Shown here one piece after another: positions 1 to 10,258 of a DNA stretch of 64,000 nucleotides. The notes beneath the pieces are model-generated. The model was not told the origin of the DNA and ran no database searches. It saw only the letters and a list, made by a program, of their open reading frames with translations. The translations under genes were made by a program, and so were the position numbers. This DNA is from Chryseobacterium sp. (lineage in GTDB: Bacteria > Bacteroidota > Bacteroidia > Flavobacteriales > Weeksellaceae), in assembly GCF_029240215.1 (NCBI RefSeq), contig NZ_JARBTK010000006.1:62001-126000 (forward strand), read 5' to 3'. The stretch's first letter is position 1. The number at the start of each line of letters is the position of its first letter.

Positions 1-1
1 A

Positions 2-607
2 AACTTTAGTAAAAATTTCTATTCAAATGATGTAAGTGGTTCATTTCTTCAAATGGACGGAAAGTGGCAAAATTATCTATCACGGAAAGAAGTTGAAAAC
101 AAAAAGGAAGAAGATAAAGTAAGCTATTTTGTTGACGAATTTGTAAAACGAGAAGTTCTTTATAAAAGTGATTCAAATAATATTAAAATCGCAACGGAAT
201 TACTCTCATTAAGTCGTTTTGAAAGAAGAGTTTTTGGGCAAACCTTTTTTGAGTTTTGGGATCGTTACAAAGATAAAAATGGTTATTTTGTTGCTAGGAG
301 ATACGGAACAGTTAACGATATTGTCTTTGCTATGGTTCTTCATGGTAGTGAGATGGAGCATGATCACATTATGATTTCAACTCAATTAGCAGCTGAAGGA
401 TTTTGTGTTTGGGATAAATATAAATCAAAAAAAATTGTTCTAATTTCTACTTCTAATAAACTAACCGACTTTAAATTTGGAATGATTGAAAATGTTGAAC
501 CTTTTCCAAAAGAGAAAGAATTAGAAATAATAGAAGATTTAAAAATATTTAATTGGTTCCAAAATATTGAAAATATAATTGCAAATTTTAAAGAGTATCC
601 AGAATAA
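2..607 (+). CDS. hypothetical protein, probably truncated by the left window edge
   Basis: The 184-aa ORF (ATG 53) stays open in frame to base 2 (..NFSKNFYSNDVSGSFLQ-MDGKWQNYL..), so the true start is probably outside the window. Confidence 0.6.
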   Translation, partial: NFSKNFYSNDVSGSFLQMDGKWQNYLSRKEVENKKEEDKVSYFVDEFVKREVLYKSDSNNIKIATELLSLSRFERRVFGQTFFEFWDRYKDKNGYFVARRYGTVNDIVFAMVLHGSEMEHDHIMISTQLAAEGFCVWDKYKSKKIVLISTSNKLTDFKFGMIENVEPFPKEKELEIIEDLKIFNWFQNIENIIANFKEYPE

Positions 608-733
608 CATCTGTCGGTATTGGGCTTTATTGCAATTCTACAAGGCTCAGGAACTAAACGATTCGGTTGTTTAGATTTCTAAAGAAGAAGCTGAAAGAAG
701 AATTAATGTAGTCTTGGGCAATTAAAATAGCCA

Positions 734-761
734 AGATTCTTCCTTCGTCAGAATGGCAAAC
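734..761. repeat. half-copy of dispersed intergenic palindrome (AGATTCTTCCTTCGTCAGAATGGCAAAC)
   Basis: Same family as 1204-1232. Confidence 0.6.
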
Positions 762-803
762 AGTGATTTGTATTTTATTAACTGAAATTAATCAACACAA
801 AAT

Positions 804-1172
804 ATGACTACCAAATTAGATTTAAGAGAAAATTTAAACCTACCCAATTCAGAAACAACCACTCCCGCAGAAATATTTCAAAACCAAACCCTACGTCCCA
901 TTTTAAAATTACAGAATGATTTATATCTGTCGCTGTTTATAAACTATGCATTACGACAAAAAGCAGATTTCAGTTTACTCTCGGCTTTTAAAAAGCAAGT
1001 ATTTATCGAACAGAGTCTGCAAAAAGATGCTGTGCTGAAAAACACTTTCATTGGGATGACCATAGGGATGTTTACCTTAGAGGAGCTGGAGACTTACCAC
1101 TCTGACAGCAAAGTTTTCAATAAAAGAATCATCACGATGCTGATAGAAAGGTTGAAAAATCAGATGAAGTAA
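804..1172 (+). CDS. conserved hypothetical protein (122 aa)
   Basis: Intact ORF in intergenic space; no recognised domain. Confidence 0.65.
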   Translation: MTTKLDLRENLNLPNSETTTPAEIFQNQTLRPILKLQNDLYLSLFINYALRQKADFSLLSAFKKQVFIEQSLQKDAVLKNTFIGMTIGMFTLEELETYHSDSKVFNKRIITMLIERLKNQMK

Positions 1173-1203
1173 ATGAAAAAACTGAATTTGAAAATAAAAT
1201 TCT

Positions 1204-1232
1204 AGAGATTCTTTCTTCGTCAGAATGACAAA
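1204..1232. repeat. half-copy of dispersed intergenic palindrome (AGAGATTCTTTCTTCGTCAGAATGACAAA)
   Basis: Matches the 3' half of the full copies at 7486, 11944, 41313 and 51912. Confidence 0.6.
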
Positions 1233-1241
1233 TTATGAAGA

Positions 1242-1793
1242 TTATTCTTTCTTCCACATCGGGTCATACTTCAAAATCTCCTCATTCACCACACAATCTT
1301 CTGCATGAGCGCCTTTCAGAAAGCCAATGCTCATCAGAAATTCATTCACAATCTCTCCGCCGGTAAATTTGAAAGTTTTTTTGAAAAGTTTCATCCATTC
1401 CTGTAAATTTTTCGGATGATGATGTTCCAGCCATTTTTCAAATGAGCCAAATTCTTTTTGCAGTTCGATAATGGTTTTTGCATTTTCAATCGCAGCGTTT
1501 ACTTTTAATTTATTTCTTATAATTCCGGTGTCATTTAATAATCTTTCTCTGTCTTCTTCAGTGTAAGCGGCAACTTTTTGAATATTAAAATTATCATACG
1601 CTTTTCTGAAACCTTCTTCCTTTTTTAAAATTGTTTCCCAACTCAACCCTGCCTGATTGATTTCCATAATCAGTCTTCCGAACAACTCATTATCATCATG
1701 AATCGGAAAACCATAATGGTTGTCGTGATAGTTTTTATGCAGTTCTTTTCGGCTTTCGGGCTGCATTCTTTCGATTACTGAACAATAACTCAT
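1242..1793 (-). CDS. tag: DNA-3-methyladenine glycosylase I
   Basis: YHDNHYGFPIHDDNELFGRLIMEINQAGLSWETILKKEEGFRKAYDNF motif typical of Tag; C-terminal HAEDC. Confidence 0.93.
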   Translation of the reverse strand: MSYCSVIERMQPESRKELHKNYHDNHYGFPIHDDNELFGRLIMEINQAGLSWETILKKEEGFRKAYDNFNIQKVAAYTEEDRERLLNDTGIIRNKLKVNAAIENAKTIIELQKEFGSFEKWLEHHHPKNLQEWMKLFKKTFKFTGGEIVNEFLMSIGFLKGAHAEDCVVNEEILKYDPMWKKE

Positions 1794-1971
1794 TAGAATA
1801 GATTTCTGTTTTGGTTAAATTTATTTAAAGTATATGCAAAGATAAGATGTGATTGTGACAACTGTTAGTCAGCAGGGAAAAATTTAAGCTTAAAATTTTA
1901 TAATTATAAGCCAAGCTATAAGTAATTTAACTAATTTCGTTTAGCATAAAAACCACCAAAAACAAATTATT

Positions 1972-2481
1972 ATGAAAAATTCCATCCTTTTACTTTTTAT
2001 ATTATCAGTAGTGAGCTTCGGAACATTCGTACATGCTCAAAAAATTGCTGACGGAGAAACTGTAGATGTCAATGGTATGAAAGTCAGTTTTAATATTACC
2101 AATAAAGAAAGCGTACAGGTTGGCGGAAAAGCTTTTGACCGCTACAAAGTTTCGGCTTCGGTAAAAAACACATCAGACAAATCTTATAACATTCGTCTGA
2201 CTTCTTATCCGCAAATTGTTTTAGATACAGGAATTGTAGAACTCGACTGTATGAATGCTACGGGAGCAAAACTGACATCAAAAAAGATTCAGCTTAAAAT
2301 GAAAACCCAGATGATCAATGTAAGTTATTCTTCTTATGATAAGTCCGGAAAGTCGGTTACTAATATTCTTCCTGTGATCGGAAGTTATTATTTTGATTCT
2401 GGAGATATAATCAGTGATGATGCCATTTTTATTGTTCCTGCAGGAGAAAAACCTGAAGTGAATGTGAGAAGTTTAAGATAG
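1972..2481 (+). CDS. secreted hypothetical protein
   Basis: N-terminal signal peptide MKNSILLLFILSVVSFGTFVHAQ. Confidence 0.75.
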   Translation: MKNSILLLFILSVVSFGTFVHAQKIADGETVDVNGMKVSFNITNKESVQVGGKAFDRYKVSASVKNTSDKSYNIRLTSYPQIVLDTGIVELDCMNATGAKLTSKKIQLKMKTQMINVSYSSYDKSGKSVTNILPVIGSYYFDSGDIISDDAIFIVPAGEKPEVNVRSLR

Positions 2482-2576
2482 AAATTAATATTAAGTTTTA
2501 AACAAATTCAGACAAAGCAAATCATTACTAAGTCTGGAAATCAGACAACACTTTTTTTTAAGATTAACAAAAAAAA

Positions 2577-2600
2577 ACCTCTGAAAATCTCAGAGGTTTA
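2577..2600. terminator. bidirectional Rho-independent terminator (AAACCTCTGA..TCAGAGGTTT)
   Basis: Inverted repeat between convergent genes, flanked by A-run and T-run. Confidence 0.7.
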
Positions 2601-2605
2601 TATTT

Positions 2606-4183
2606 TTAGTGCATTGCTTCACTCAGGTCTATTTTTTCTTTGCTCTTCCGCTCTCTGATGAAGAGAATAAATGGAATACAAACTAAAAATGCAATTCCCA
2701 AGTATAAGAAAACATCCATATATGAAAGTACGGTTGCCTGTTTCGTTACGGTCATATCCATAACTTTGTAGGCAGCGTTCATTGCTGCATCGGGAGTCAT
2801 TCCTTTTGCTATGAAACTGGCTTTCAATCCTGCTAATCTTTGCTGAACATCAAAACTGTCTGCATCTAAGTGCGAAATTAAATTCACCCTGTATTTCTGG
2901 CTTGCATTGGCAATAAAGGTAGTAATGGCAGCGATTCCGAAAGATCCTCCAAGCTGTCTCATCATTCCTGTAAATGCTGCTCCCTGTCCGATTTCCTGAC
3001 CTTTCAAGGTACTTAATGACAAGGAAGTAATTGGAATAAACAATAATCCTAATCCCATTCCTCTTACAATCAGCATCCAGAAGAACGCATCCTTACTTGT
3101 ATCGGGAGTCAGAATTTTGTAACCCCAGAAACTGTAAACAAAGAATATAAATAATCCTAATGAAACCAAAATCTGCTGCTTTGCTCCTTTTGAAAGTAAT
3201 CTACCGATAATCGGCATCATAAATGCGGTCGTCAACGCCGCCGGAATCATCAATGCTCCTGACTGAAGTGCCGTCCAACCCAAAATACTTTGCGTATATA
3301 ATGGAACGATAAATGTAGAACCATACAAACCAAATCCTAAAACAAAGGACATGACGGTTCCAATTCTCAGGTTTCCGTTCTTCAAAACACGAAGTTCTAC
3401 AATAGGATATCTAAATGTCAATTCGCGCCAAAGGAAACATATAAATCCTAAAACTGCCGTTGTAGTAAAGGTTACGATCATTCCGCTTTCAAACCAGTCT
3501 TCTTCATGACCTCTTTCCAAAATAAACTGTAATGAGCCAACCGTTAAAGCCAACAACATAATTCCAAGCCAGTCAACATCCGAAGCTTTACGCTTTTCGG
3601 AAAATTTCGGACTTTTCACAAATTGTAAAGTCATCAAAGTAGCCGCAATCCCGATCGGAATATTAATATAGAAAATATATGGCCAACTGAAATTATCTAC
3701 AATATACCCTCCCAATGGCGGACCTAAAGTGGGACCGATAATGACTCCCAAACCATAAATCGCCTGAGCCATACTTCGTTTTTCTACCGGATATGATTCG
3801 GTGATAATGGTTTGTGAGGTTACGAGCAATGCTCCACCTCCTATTCCCTGACAGAGTCTGAAAAACACCAGTTCCCAGATATTATCTGCGTTTCCGCAGA
3901 GAAATGAGAAAATGGTAAATATAACGATGGAGGCTGCAAAGTAATTTCTTCTGCCAAATTGCTGCGAAAGCCAACTCGTCATCGGTACTACAATTACGTT
4001 ACCAATTGCATAAGCTGTAATTACCCAACCCACTTCGGAAAGTGTGGCTCCCAGGTTACCTTTCATCTCGTTCAGGGCAACGTTCACAATCGTGGAATCC
4101 ACAATTTCAAGCAAAGCACAAAGAATAGCCGTGATCGTAATGATCACTCTTCGGGCTCCATATTCTACTAATGAATCTTGCAT
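2606..4183 (-). CDS. DHA2-family drug:H+ antiporter (EmrB/QacA type MFS permease)
   Basis: 14-TM-like MFS; LEIVDSTIVNVALNEMKGNLGATLSEVGWVITAYAIGNVIVVPMTSWL; operon with HlyD and TolC. Confidence 0.93.
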   Translation of the reverse strand: MQDSLVEYGARRVIITITAILCALLEIVDSTIVNVALNEMKGNLGATLSEVGWVITAYAIGNVIVVPMTSWLSQQFGRRNYFAASIVIFTIFSFLCGNADNIWELVFFRLCQGIGGGALLVTSQTIITESYPVEKRSMAQAIYGLGVIIGPTLGPPLGGYIVDNFSWPYIFYINIPIGIAATLMTLQFVKSPKFSEKRKASDVDWLGIMLLALTVGSLQFILERGHEEDWFESGMIVTFTTTAVLGFICFLWRELTFRYPIVELRVLKNGNLRIGTVMSFVLGFGLYGSTFIVPLYTQSILGWTALQSGALMIPAALTTAFMMPIIGRLLSKGAKQQILVSLGLFIFFVYSFWGYKILTPDTSKDAFFWMLIVRGMGLGLLFIPITSLSLSTLKGQEIGQGAAFTGMMRQLGGSFGIAAITTFIANASQKYRVNLISHLDADSFDVQQRLAGLKASFIAKGMTPDAAMNAAYKVMDMTVTKQATVLSYMDVFLYLGIAFLVCIPFILFIRERKSKEKIDLSEAMH

Positions 4184-4300
4184 TTGATATTTAATTTAAA
4201 GATTAAAAAATTAAAGGATTAAAAGATTACCGACTCGCATAATTATTATTGTTTATACGTCCTGTAATCTTTCAATGTTCAAATCTTTTAATGATTTAAT

Positions 4301-5404
4301 CTACTTTAAAGAAACCTCTGCTTTCACATTCATACCGGTTCTTAATCTTTTTGCAATGTTTTTGTCAAGATTTACAAAATCGATTTTGATCGGAAGTCTC
4401 TGTACTACTTTTACAAAGTTTCCACTTGCATTATCCGGAGGCAAAATTGAGAAGGTAGAACCTGTAGCCGGAGAAAATGAACTTACTACTCCTTCAAAAT
4501 CTGTATCAGGAAAAGCATCGATCTCGATTCTTACTTTTTGACCTTCCAGCATTTTGGCAACCTGAGTTTCCTTAAAATTGGCAATGACCCATTTCTGATC
4601 GTTTTTAACCAAGCTGAACAATTGAGAACCTGCCTGTAAAAACTGACCTGCCTGAATCGGAACTTTTCCTACGAAACCATCTTCAGGAGCAACAATTACA
4701 GTGTAAGAAAGATTTAATCTTGCACTTTCCACATCTACTTCTCTTTGTTTAGCCACAGAACCTGCAACAGAAATCTGCTGAGAACTTGCTTCAGTTTGAG
4801 AAGAAGCGATACCGGTTTGCTGTGCAATCTGATTTCTTGTATCAACCAAAACCTGTAACTGCTTATCTGCAGACTGTTTTGCTGCTAAAGCCTGCTCGTA
4901 TTGCTGTTCTGTAATCGAATGGTCTTTTACAAGAACCGAATATCTTTTCAAATCCTGAGAAGTCTTCCAAACATTTACTTTAGCCGCTTCAATTTGTGCA
5001 TTTGCAGTTGCTACAGCTGCCTGAGAACTGTTGATGTTTTTTGAAGTTGCATTGGTAGATGACTGAGCAGAAGAAATATTGCTTTTTGCAGTTGACAAAG
5101 CTGCCTGAGCCTGTTCCAAAGCCATTTTCTGATCTTTATCATCTAAAATAACCAAAGTATCTCCTTTTTTTACAAACTGGTTATCTTTTACTTTCACTTC
5201 TGCAACGTAACCTGAGATTTTAGAAATTACAGGGTTCAAGTTTGAAGCAATTTGTGCATCATCGGTTTCTTCATGAATCTGTCCGTAAGAATAAGTTCTG
5301 TAACCGTAAATTCCTCCTACGATAACGATTACCGCTAATATAATCGGGAAAACTAAACTTTTTTTCTTTTTAGGTTCAGTCGCTTGTGTATTATTATTTT
5401 CCAT
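4301..5404 (-). CDS. HlyD/EmrA-family membrane fusion protein
   Basis: N-terminal TM, ETDDAQIASNLNPVISKISGYVAEVKVKDNQFVKKGDTL biotinyl-lipoyl-like motif, coiled coil. Confidence 0.93.
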   Translation of the reverse strand: MENNNTQATEPKKKKSLVFPIILAVIVIVGGIYGYRTYSYGQIHEETDDAQIASNLNPVISKISGYVAEVKVKDNQFVKKGDTLVILDDKDQKMALEQAQAALSTAKSNISSAQSSTNATSKNINSSQAAVATANAQIEAAKVNVWKTSQDLKRYSVLVKDHSITEQQYEQALAAKQSADKQLQVLVDTRNQIAQQTGIASSQTEASSQQISVAGSVAKQREVDVESARLNLSYTVIVAPEDGFVGKVPIQAGQFLQAGSQLFSLVKNDQKWVIANFKETQVAKMLEGQKVRIEIDAFPDTDFEGVVSSFSPATGSTFSILPPDNASGNFVKVVQRLPIKIDFVNLDKNIAKRLRTGMNVKAEVSLK

Positions 5405-5423
5405 TGTTGGTATAGTTCTTCGT

Positions 5424-6737
5424 TTATTTAATTGTTAAAGTTCCTGTAGTCTGTAAAAGCTTTCTGTAAGCCAATGCTGCGTCTGCTTTAGCATTGATCA
5501 CTCCGACGTTTGCAGAAATCTGAGCCGCATCTGCATCCAGTAATTCTGTCATTGTAGCAAGACCGTTATCATATTTATTTTTAGTAATTCTGTAATTTTC
5601 ATTAGCCTGAACAGCCGCTTTTTCGAAAACCGCAATTCTCTTTTTAGAGTAATCGGTGTTTTGAAACTCTCTGTTGACGTCTAATTTAATATTGTCATTC
5701 AACAATTCATTGGTTGCTGATAGCTGCATTTCTCTTGCTTTCGACTGCTTCAATGCAGAATTTTCTTTCCAGAGATTTGATAGATTGTAAGAAACTCCTA
5801 CTCCAACATTTACTGCATTATAAATCGTTAAAAATTTCGGAATATCTGCTGCAACATAACCACTTGTAAACGCTATTGAAGGAAGATTCTCTGCTTTTGC
5901 AGATTTTGTTCCCAATTCTGCTGCTTTTCTCTGCTGCTCCAAAGCCTGAAGATCTTTTCGGTTTTCTCTGGCTTCATTTAAATAAAAATCAACAGGTTTT
6001 ACATCATCTGCTTCATCGATATATTGCTGATCAACTTCAATTTCGGTCGATTCGGGAAGTCCCAAAAGCAAATCCATATTGATGTTAGCAATATTGTAAT
6101 TGTTTTTAGCTTCTAATAATTGTAATTCAATGTTTGAAGTTTGAAGATTTGCCTTTAAACGGTCATTTCTTGCGATTACTCCGTTGTTTTCAAGCTTAAG
6201 AAAAGTTTCGTCTCTTTTTTGAGAAGCACTTAAATTTTCTTCTAAAACTTTAATCGATTGATTGGCTTTAAATAAATTATTATAAGCCTGTGCAACATTA
6301 TAAGCAATGGCTACTTTATCATTTTCTGTACTTAATTTTGATGCTTCCACCAAATATTTTGCAGACTGAATTCCGTACTTGATTCTTCCACCACTGTAAA
6401 TCGGAACACTTAAATTAGCTGATCCGTAAGCAACCTGATGAACTTCCGGTCCTCCTGCAGATGAAACTCCGGGAATTTTTAAGTCGATGGTAGGTTTGAG
6501 CGGAAGGTAAAGATAACTTCCTGAAACAGACAGATCCGGAAGCTGTCTGTTCTTTGCAGCCAAAAGATCAGCCGTAGCTTCTTCTATTTTGGCAGCATCT
6601 ATTTTTAAACTTTTGCTGTTCTGGATTCCCAACTGTACGGCTTCATCGAGGCTGAGTTGCTTTTTCTCCTGAGCATTTGCGTTTGCGATTCCTATGAACA
6701 AGGAAAGAGCAATAACTGAGTTATTTATTCTCTTCAT
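5424..6737 (-). CDS. TolC-family outer membrane efflux protein
   Basis: Signal peptide; LSLDEAVQLGIQNSKSLKIDAAKIEEATADLLAAKNRQLPDLSVSGSY. Confidence 0.92.
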   Translation of the reverse strand: MKRINNSVIALSLFIGIANANAQEKKQLSLDEAVQLGIQNSKSLKIDAAKIEEATADLLAAKNRQLPDLSVSGSYLYLPLKPTIDLKIPGVSSAGGPEVHQVAYGSANLSVPIYSGGRIKYGIQSAKYLVEASKLSTENDKVAIAYNVAQAYNNLFKANQSIKVLEENLSASQKRDETFLKLENNGVIARNDRLKANLQTSNIELQLLEAKNNYNIANINMDLLLGLPESTEIEVDQQYIDEADDVKPVDFYLNEARENRKDLQALEQQRKAAELGTKSAKAENLPSIAFTSGYVAADIPKFLTIYNAVNVGVGVSYNLSNLWKENSALKQSKAREMQLSATNELLNDNIKLDVNREFQNTDYSKKRIAVFEKAAVQANENYRITKNKYDNGLATMTELLDADAAQISANVGVINAKADAALAYRKLLQTTGTLTIK

Positions 6738-7347
6738 AACCTAAAAGGTCTTTTAAAATGTATTTTATATGTTTATTAAGCTCTGTGTAATATTTTTCCT
6801 CAAAAACTTCTTCATCTTCGGTATTATTCAAAAATTCTTTATACATCTCTTTTCCATTGGATGCGTAGAATAATGTTCCGCTCACTGTAGAATGCAAAAG
6901 ATAAATCGGTGGATTTTTGGTAAAAATTCCTTTTTGAAGACCACTTTCCAGAATTTTTGAATACATAGAAATAAATCCGAGTTTTGTCTGTTTAAGAAAC
7001 TCTACAATCTGAGGATTCTCTGTGTGAAGCTGCTCTCTCTGCATGATTCTGTAAAAACATTTGTGATGTCTTACTCTACCTGAAAACTGATCTACAATCT
7101 TCTCTATTTTTTCCCATTCGTTGATGTCTGTTCTTTCTAAAATATCTTTTGAAAAGAACTGACTTTCTGTCATTCTGTACTCAACTAATTTCTCATACAA
7201 CTTTTCTTTTGAGCCGAAATAATAAGAAATCATTGAAATATTGACGTTCGCCGCTTTGGAGATTTCTCTCGTTGAAGTACCCTGAAAACCATGTTCAGCA
7301 AAAAGCTTCTCAGCGGCAAATAATATATTTTCTTCTTTTGAAATCAT
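6721..7347 (-). CDS. TetR/AcrR-family transcriptional regulator
   Basis: HTH: ILFAAEKLFAEHGFQGTSTREISKAANVNISMISYYFGSKEKLYEKLVEY. Start placed at MISKEEN because the ORF-track start (7380) falls in the promoter. Confidence 0.9.
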   Translation of the reverse strand: MISKEENILFAAEKLFAEHGFQGTSTREISKAANVNISMISYYFGSKEKLYEKLVEYRMTESQFFSKDILERTDINEWEKIEKIVDQFSGRVRHHKCFYRIMQREQLHTENPQIVEFLKQTKLGFISMYSKILESGLQKGIFTKNPPIYLLHSTVSGTLFYASNGKEMYKEFLNNTEDEEVFEEKYYTELNKHIKYILKDLLGYEENK

Positions 7348-7369
7348 TACGTTTTCATTTTTGAAGGGG

Positions 7370-7400
7370 CAAAGATACACAAGATTTTGATAAAATCAAA
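7370..7400 (-). promoter_or_regulatory. Bacteroidota promoter for the tetR-efflux operon (-33 TTTG, N19, -7 TATCTTTG)
   Basis: Minus strand: TTTG (7400-7397), 19-nt spacer, TATCTTTG (7377-7370). Confidence 0.7.
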
Positions 7401-7485
7401 CGATTGATTGATTTTTAATTTAATTTTAATCTTGGTTAATTAATTTTGAAAATTATTCTTGTATAAGCGTAAATAAACACAATCG

Positions 7486-7552
7486 TTGTCATTCCGTAGG
7501 TATCTCAACACAGTAAAAACAAAAGAGTCTAGATTCCTACGGAATGACAAAC
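7486..7552. repeat. full copy of dispersed intergenic palindrome
   Basis: TTGTCATTCCGTAGGTATCTCAACACAG...AGATTCCTACGGAATGACAAAC. Confidence 0.8.
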
Positions 7553-7636
7553 TTTGAGAATAATTTAGAAAAAAAAGAAAAATCTATGTTAAATTTGAAA
7601 AAATAAAACGAAATCCAATAATCGTGTCAAGATTTT

Positions 7637-8755
7637 TTATGAATTCTTATGAATATATCTTGAAAGCTTAATTCCCAGATCCGTCCAGACAATTTTAGGA
7701 TTTCCGTTTCTGGTTAAATGAAGATCTGCAGCATTGATTTCTTCTAAGATACTGATGATATTTGCACCACTGATAAATTTTGAAAAACCAGCCCAATTAA
7801 ATCCGTTAGCATCAATTTTTTTGTACACCAGTTCTTCTGACTGATAATTCTGCAGCAAAGCCAATCTGAAGATTTCGGAAGCATAATTCAGAAAATTCTT
7901 CTGCTTTTCCCTGTTCCATCCTGCAATTTCTTTTGCCCAGATAATAATATTTTTAAGAAATTCAGGTTTCTTTTTAACCTGAAAAGCATCACGAACCCAT
8001 TGTACAAATAGTCTTTCAAATTCCGGATTTTTGATCTCGGCATTCAGAAGTTTTATCGCTTCATTCAAATTTCCTTGTGCTTCATGAGCAACAGCTTTTG
8101 CCTGATCATCAGAAGCCGAGAATTGATTTTTTAGATGATTCATTAAATCTTGATCTGCAATTCTGGGAACTTCAATGATCTGAGTTCTTGAAATAATTGT
8201 TGGGAGAATATCGTCGGTACTTTCCGCAGTTAAAAGAATGATTGTTTTTGCCGGTGGCTCTTCCAGAAATTTCAGGAATTTATTTGAAGCTGCAACATTC
8301 ATTTTATCTGCTCGCCAAACGATGAGAATTTTGGTTCCGCCTTCGAAACTTTTTAGAGCAAATTTCTGATTCTGATCATCAATTTCATCTGCAGAAATAA
8401 AAAGCTGCTTATTTTCTGAATCTAAAAATGCCGTCCAATCATCGTAACTTGCATACGGCGACTCCAACATCATTTCCCGGAACTGATCAAATTTATTTTT
8501 ACTTAAAGAATTTTTGTTGTCGGTAAATACGGGAAAGCTGAAATGTAAATCCAAATGATTAAGGTGCTCGACCTTTGAAGCAGCGTGCTCGTTTTCACCT
8601 TTTAGGATTTCTCTTGCATACGCTAAAACCAACGGCATCGTTCCGTAACCTTCTTTTCCTATGAAAAGTTGGGCGTGGCTTACTCTGTTTTCGGCAATGC
8701 TGTCTCGAAGAAGTTTTTTAAGATTTTCCTGTCCGGCGATGTTTTCCCAATTCAT
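7637..8755 (-). CDS. holB: DNA polymerase III subunit delta'
   Basis: MNWENIAGQENLKKLLRDSIAENRVSHAQLFIGKEGYGTMPLVLAYA; KFLKFLEEPPAKTIILLTAE AAA+ clamp-loader motif. Confidence 0.9.
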   Translation of the reverse strand: MNWENIAGQENLKKLLRDSIAENRVSHAQLFIGKEGYGTMPLVLAYAREILKGENEHAASKVEHLNHLDLHFSFPVFTDNKNSLSKNKFDQFREMMLESPYASYDDWTAFLDSENKQLFISADEIDDQNQKFALKSFEGGTKILIVWRADKMNVAASNKFLKFLEEPPAKTIILLTAESTDDILPTIISRTQIIEVPRIADQDLMNHLKNQFSASDDQAKAVAHEAQGNLNEAIKLLNAEIKNPEFERLFVQWVRDAFQVKKKPEFLKNIIIWAKEIAGWNREKQKNFLNYASEIFRLALLQNYQSEELVYKKIDANGFNWAGFSKFISGANIISILEEINAADLHLTRNGNPKIVWTDLGIKLSRYIHKNS

Positions 8756-8963
8756 GTTTCAAAGATAAAAGAATTTTACGGAAATGGGAATTGGTCAATT
8801 ATCAATTTTGCTTCACAAGTGAATTGTGAATTTAAAAATTGACAGCGAAGCGGATTCATAATTGATTATTCACCAGAAAATCCCCTTAACAAACTTTAAC
8901 CTCGCTAAATTTTTACAATTCATTAATATTTAAGATATTTGCGCATTATTTTAAAAATCTAGA

Positions 8964-10256
8964 ATGAAAAAAATTTTTGTACTATCATTCATTTCTGTTG
9001 GGTACTTCCTTAACGCGCAAAGTTTGAGCAATTCACCTTATGCGACTTATGGAATTGGTGATGTAAAATATGATAATACGATTGAAACTTCCTCTATGGG
9101 AGGTATCTCAACTGCTTATATCAGTGACTTCACAAGTAACTTTAATTTCGGAAACCCTGCCAACAACAACAATTTCGAACTGACAAGCATCAAACTTGAA
9201 GCTACAAACGAGAATAATTACTTTAAAACTGATTATAACAATACAAAGTCTACAAAACATTCTACGTATTTATCTAATATCTCATTGGCTTTTCCTATTT
9301 CTTCGAAAATAAAAATGGGATTACTGTATCAACCTTACAGCTCGAAAAGCTATGACATTATTAATACAGAAACTATAAAAGATACCCAAACAGGTCAAGA
9401 AACCATTGAGGGAAAGCGTTTTACAGGTAGCGGAACTCTGAATACCGCACAAGCTGCTATATCATACAAAATAAATTCTCAGTTTGCAGTTGGTGCACGC
9501 GCCAATTACTATTTTGGAAATTTGTATGACACGAATGAAGTTACAAGATCTGATGCTGAATTAATCAACGGATATGAGACTAAAAACAGTATCAGGAATT
9601 TTAATTTCACTTTAGGGACAAGCTATCAAAATCTTAATACAAGTACAGACCGTAAGTTTACATTAGGTGCGACAGCTACTTTTGGGAATACAAGTAATAT
9701 GACCACAGAATATCTGAACAGTACCTATTACTATTCGGACGGTGATGTAAAAGAAGCACAGACTACCATAGAGCAAAAAAACACGAGTTCTAAAAACTTA
9801 CTTCCGTTACAGGCATCTTTAGGAGTTGGTTACGGAAGCGAAAACCAGTGGTTCTTATCTGCTCAGGTAGATTATAAAAAAGGAGAAACCATAAGCTACT
9901 TCGGAAATACTTTTGACTTTAATGATTCTTACAGAATATCTGCAGGTGGTTGGTATTTGCCAAATTACAATAACTTCAGAAGTTATTTTTCAAGAATGGT
10001 TTACCGTTATGGCGCATTCTATGAAAAAGGAAATCTAAAGATTGCAGGAAACGATATCAACAAATTCGGAATTTCTGCAGGAGTTATGCTTCCATTCAAA
10101 ACCAGCAGCATCACAAGAATGAGTGGTCTTGAAATTGGTGTGGAATTAGGAAAAAGAGGAACTCTGAAGAACAATCTGATCAATCAGAATTACGTTAATT
10201 TAAAAGTAGGATTCAATTTTGCTGATAAGTGGTTTAGAAAATCTCTGTACAACTAA
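8964..10256 (+). CDS. outer membrane beta-barrel protein (hypothetical)
   Basis: Signal peptide, NSPYATYGIGD, alternating beta-strand pattern; just upstream of lptC. Confidence 0.75.
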   Translation: MKKIFVLSFISVGYFLNAQSLSNSPYATYGIGDVKYDNTIETSSMGGISTAYISDFTSNFNFGNPANNNNFELTSIKLEATNENNYFKTDYNNTKSTKHSTYLSNISLAFPISSKIKMGLLYQPYSSKSYDIINTETIKDTQTGQETIEGKRFTGSGTLNTAQAAISYKINSQFAVGARANYYFGNLYDTNEVTRSDAELINGYETKNSIRNFNFTLGTSYQNLNTSTDRKFTLGATATFGNTSNMTTEYLNSTYYYSDGDVKEAQTTIEQKNTSSKNLLPLQASLGVGYGSENQWFLSAQVDYKKGETISYFGNTFDFNDSYRISAGGWYLPNYNNFRSYFSRMVYRYGAFYEKGNLKIAGNDINKFGISAGVMLPFKTSSITRMSGLEIGVELGKRGTLKNNLINQNYVNLKVGFNFADKWFRKSLYN

Positions 10257-10258
10257 TC

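Noticed and set aside
3959-4171. 70-aa + strand ORF opposite the MFS gene
   Set aside because: Antisense to a well-supported CDS; no recognisable domain
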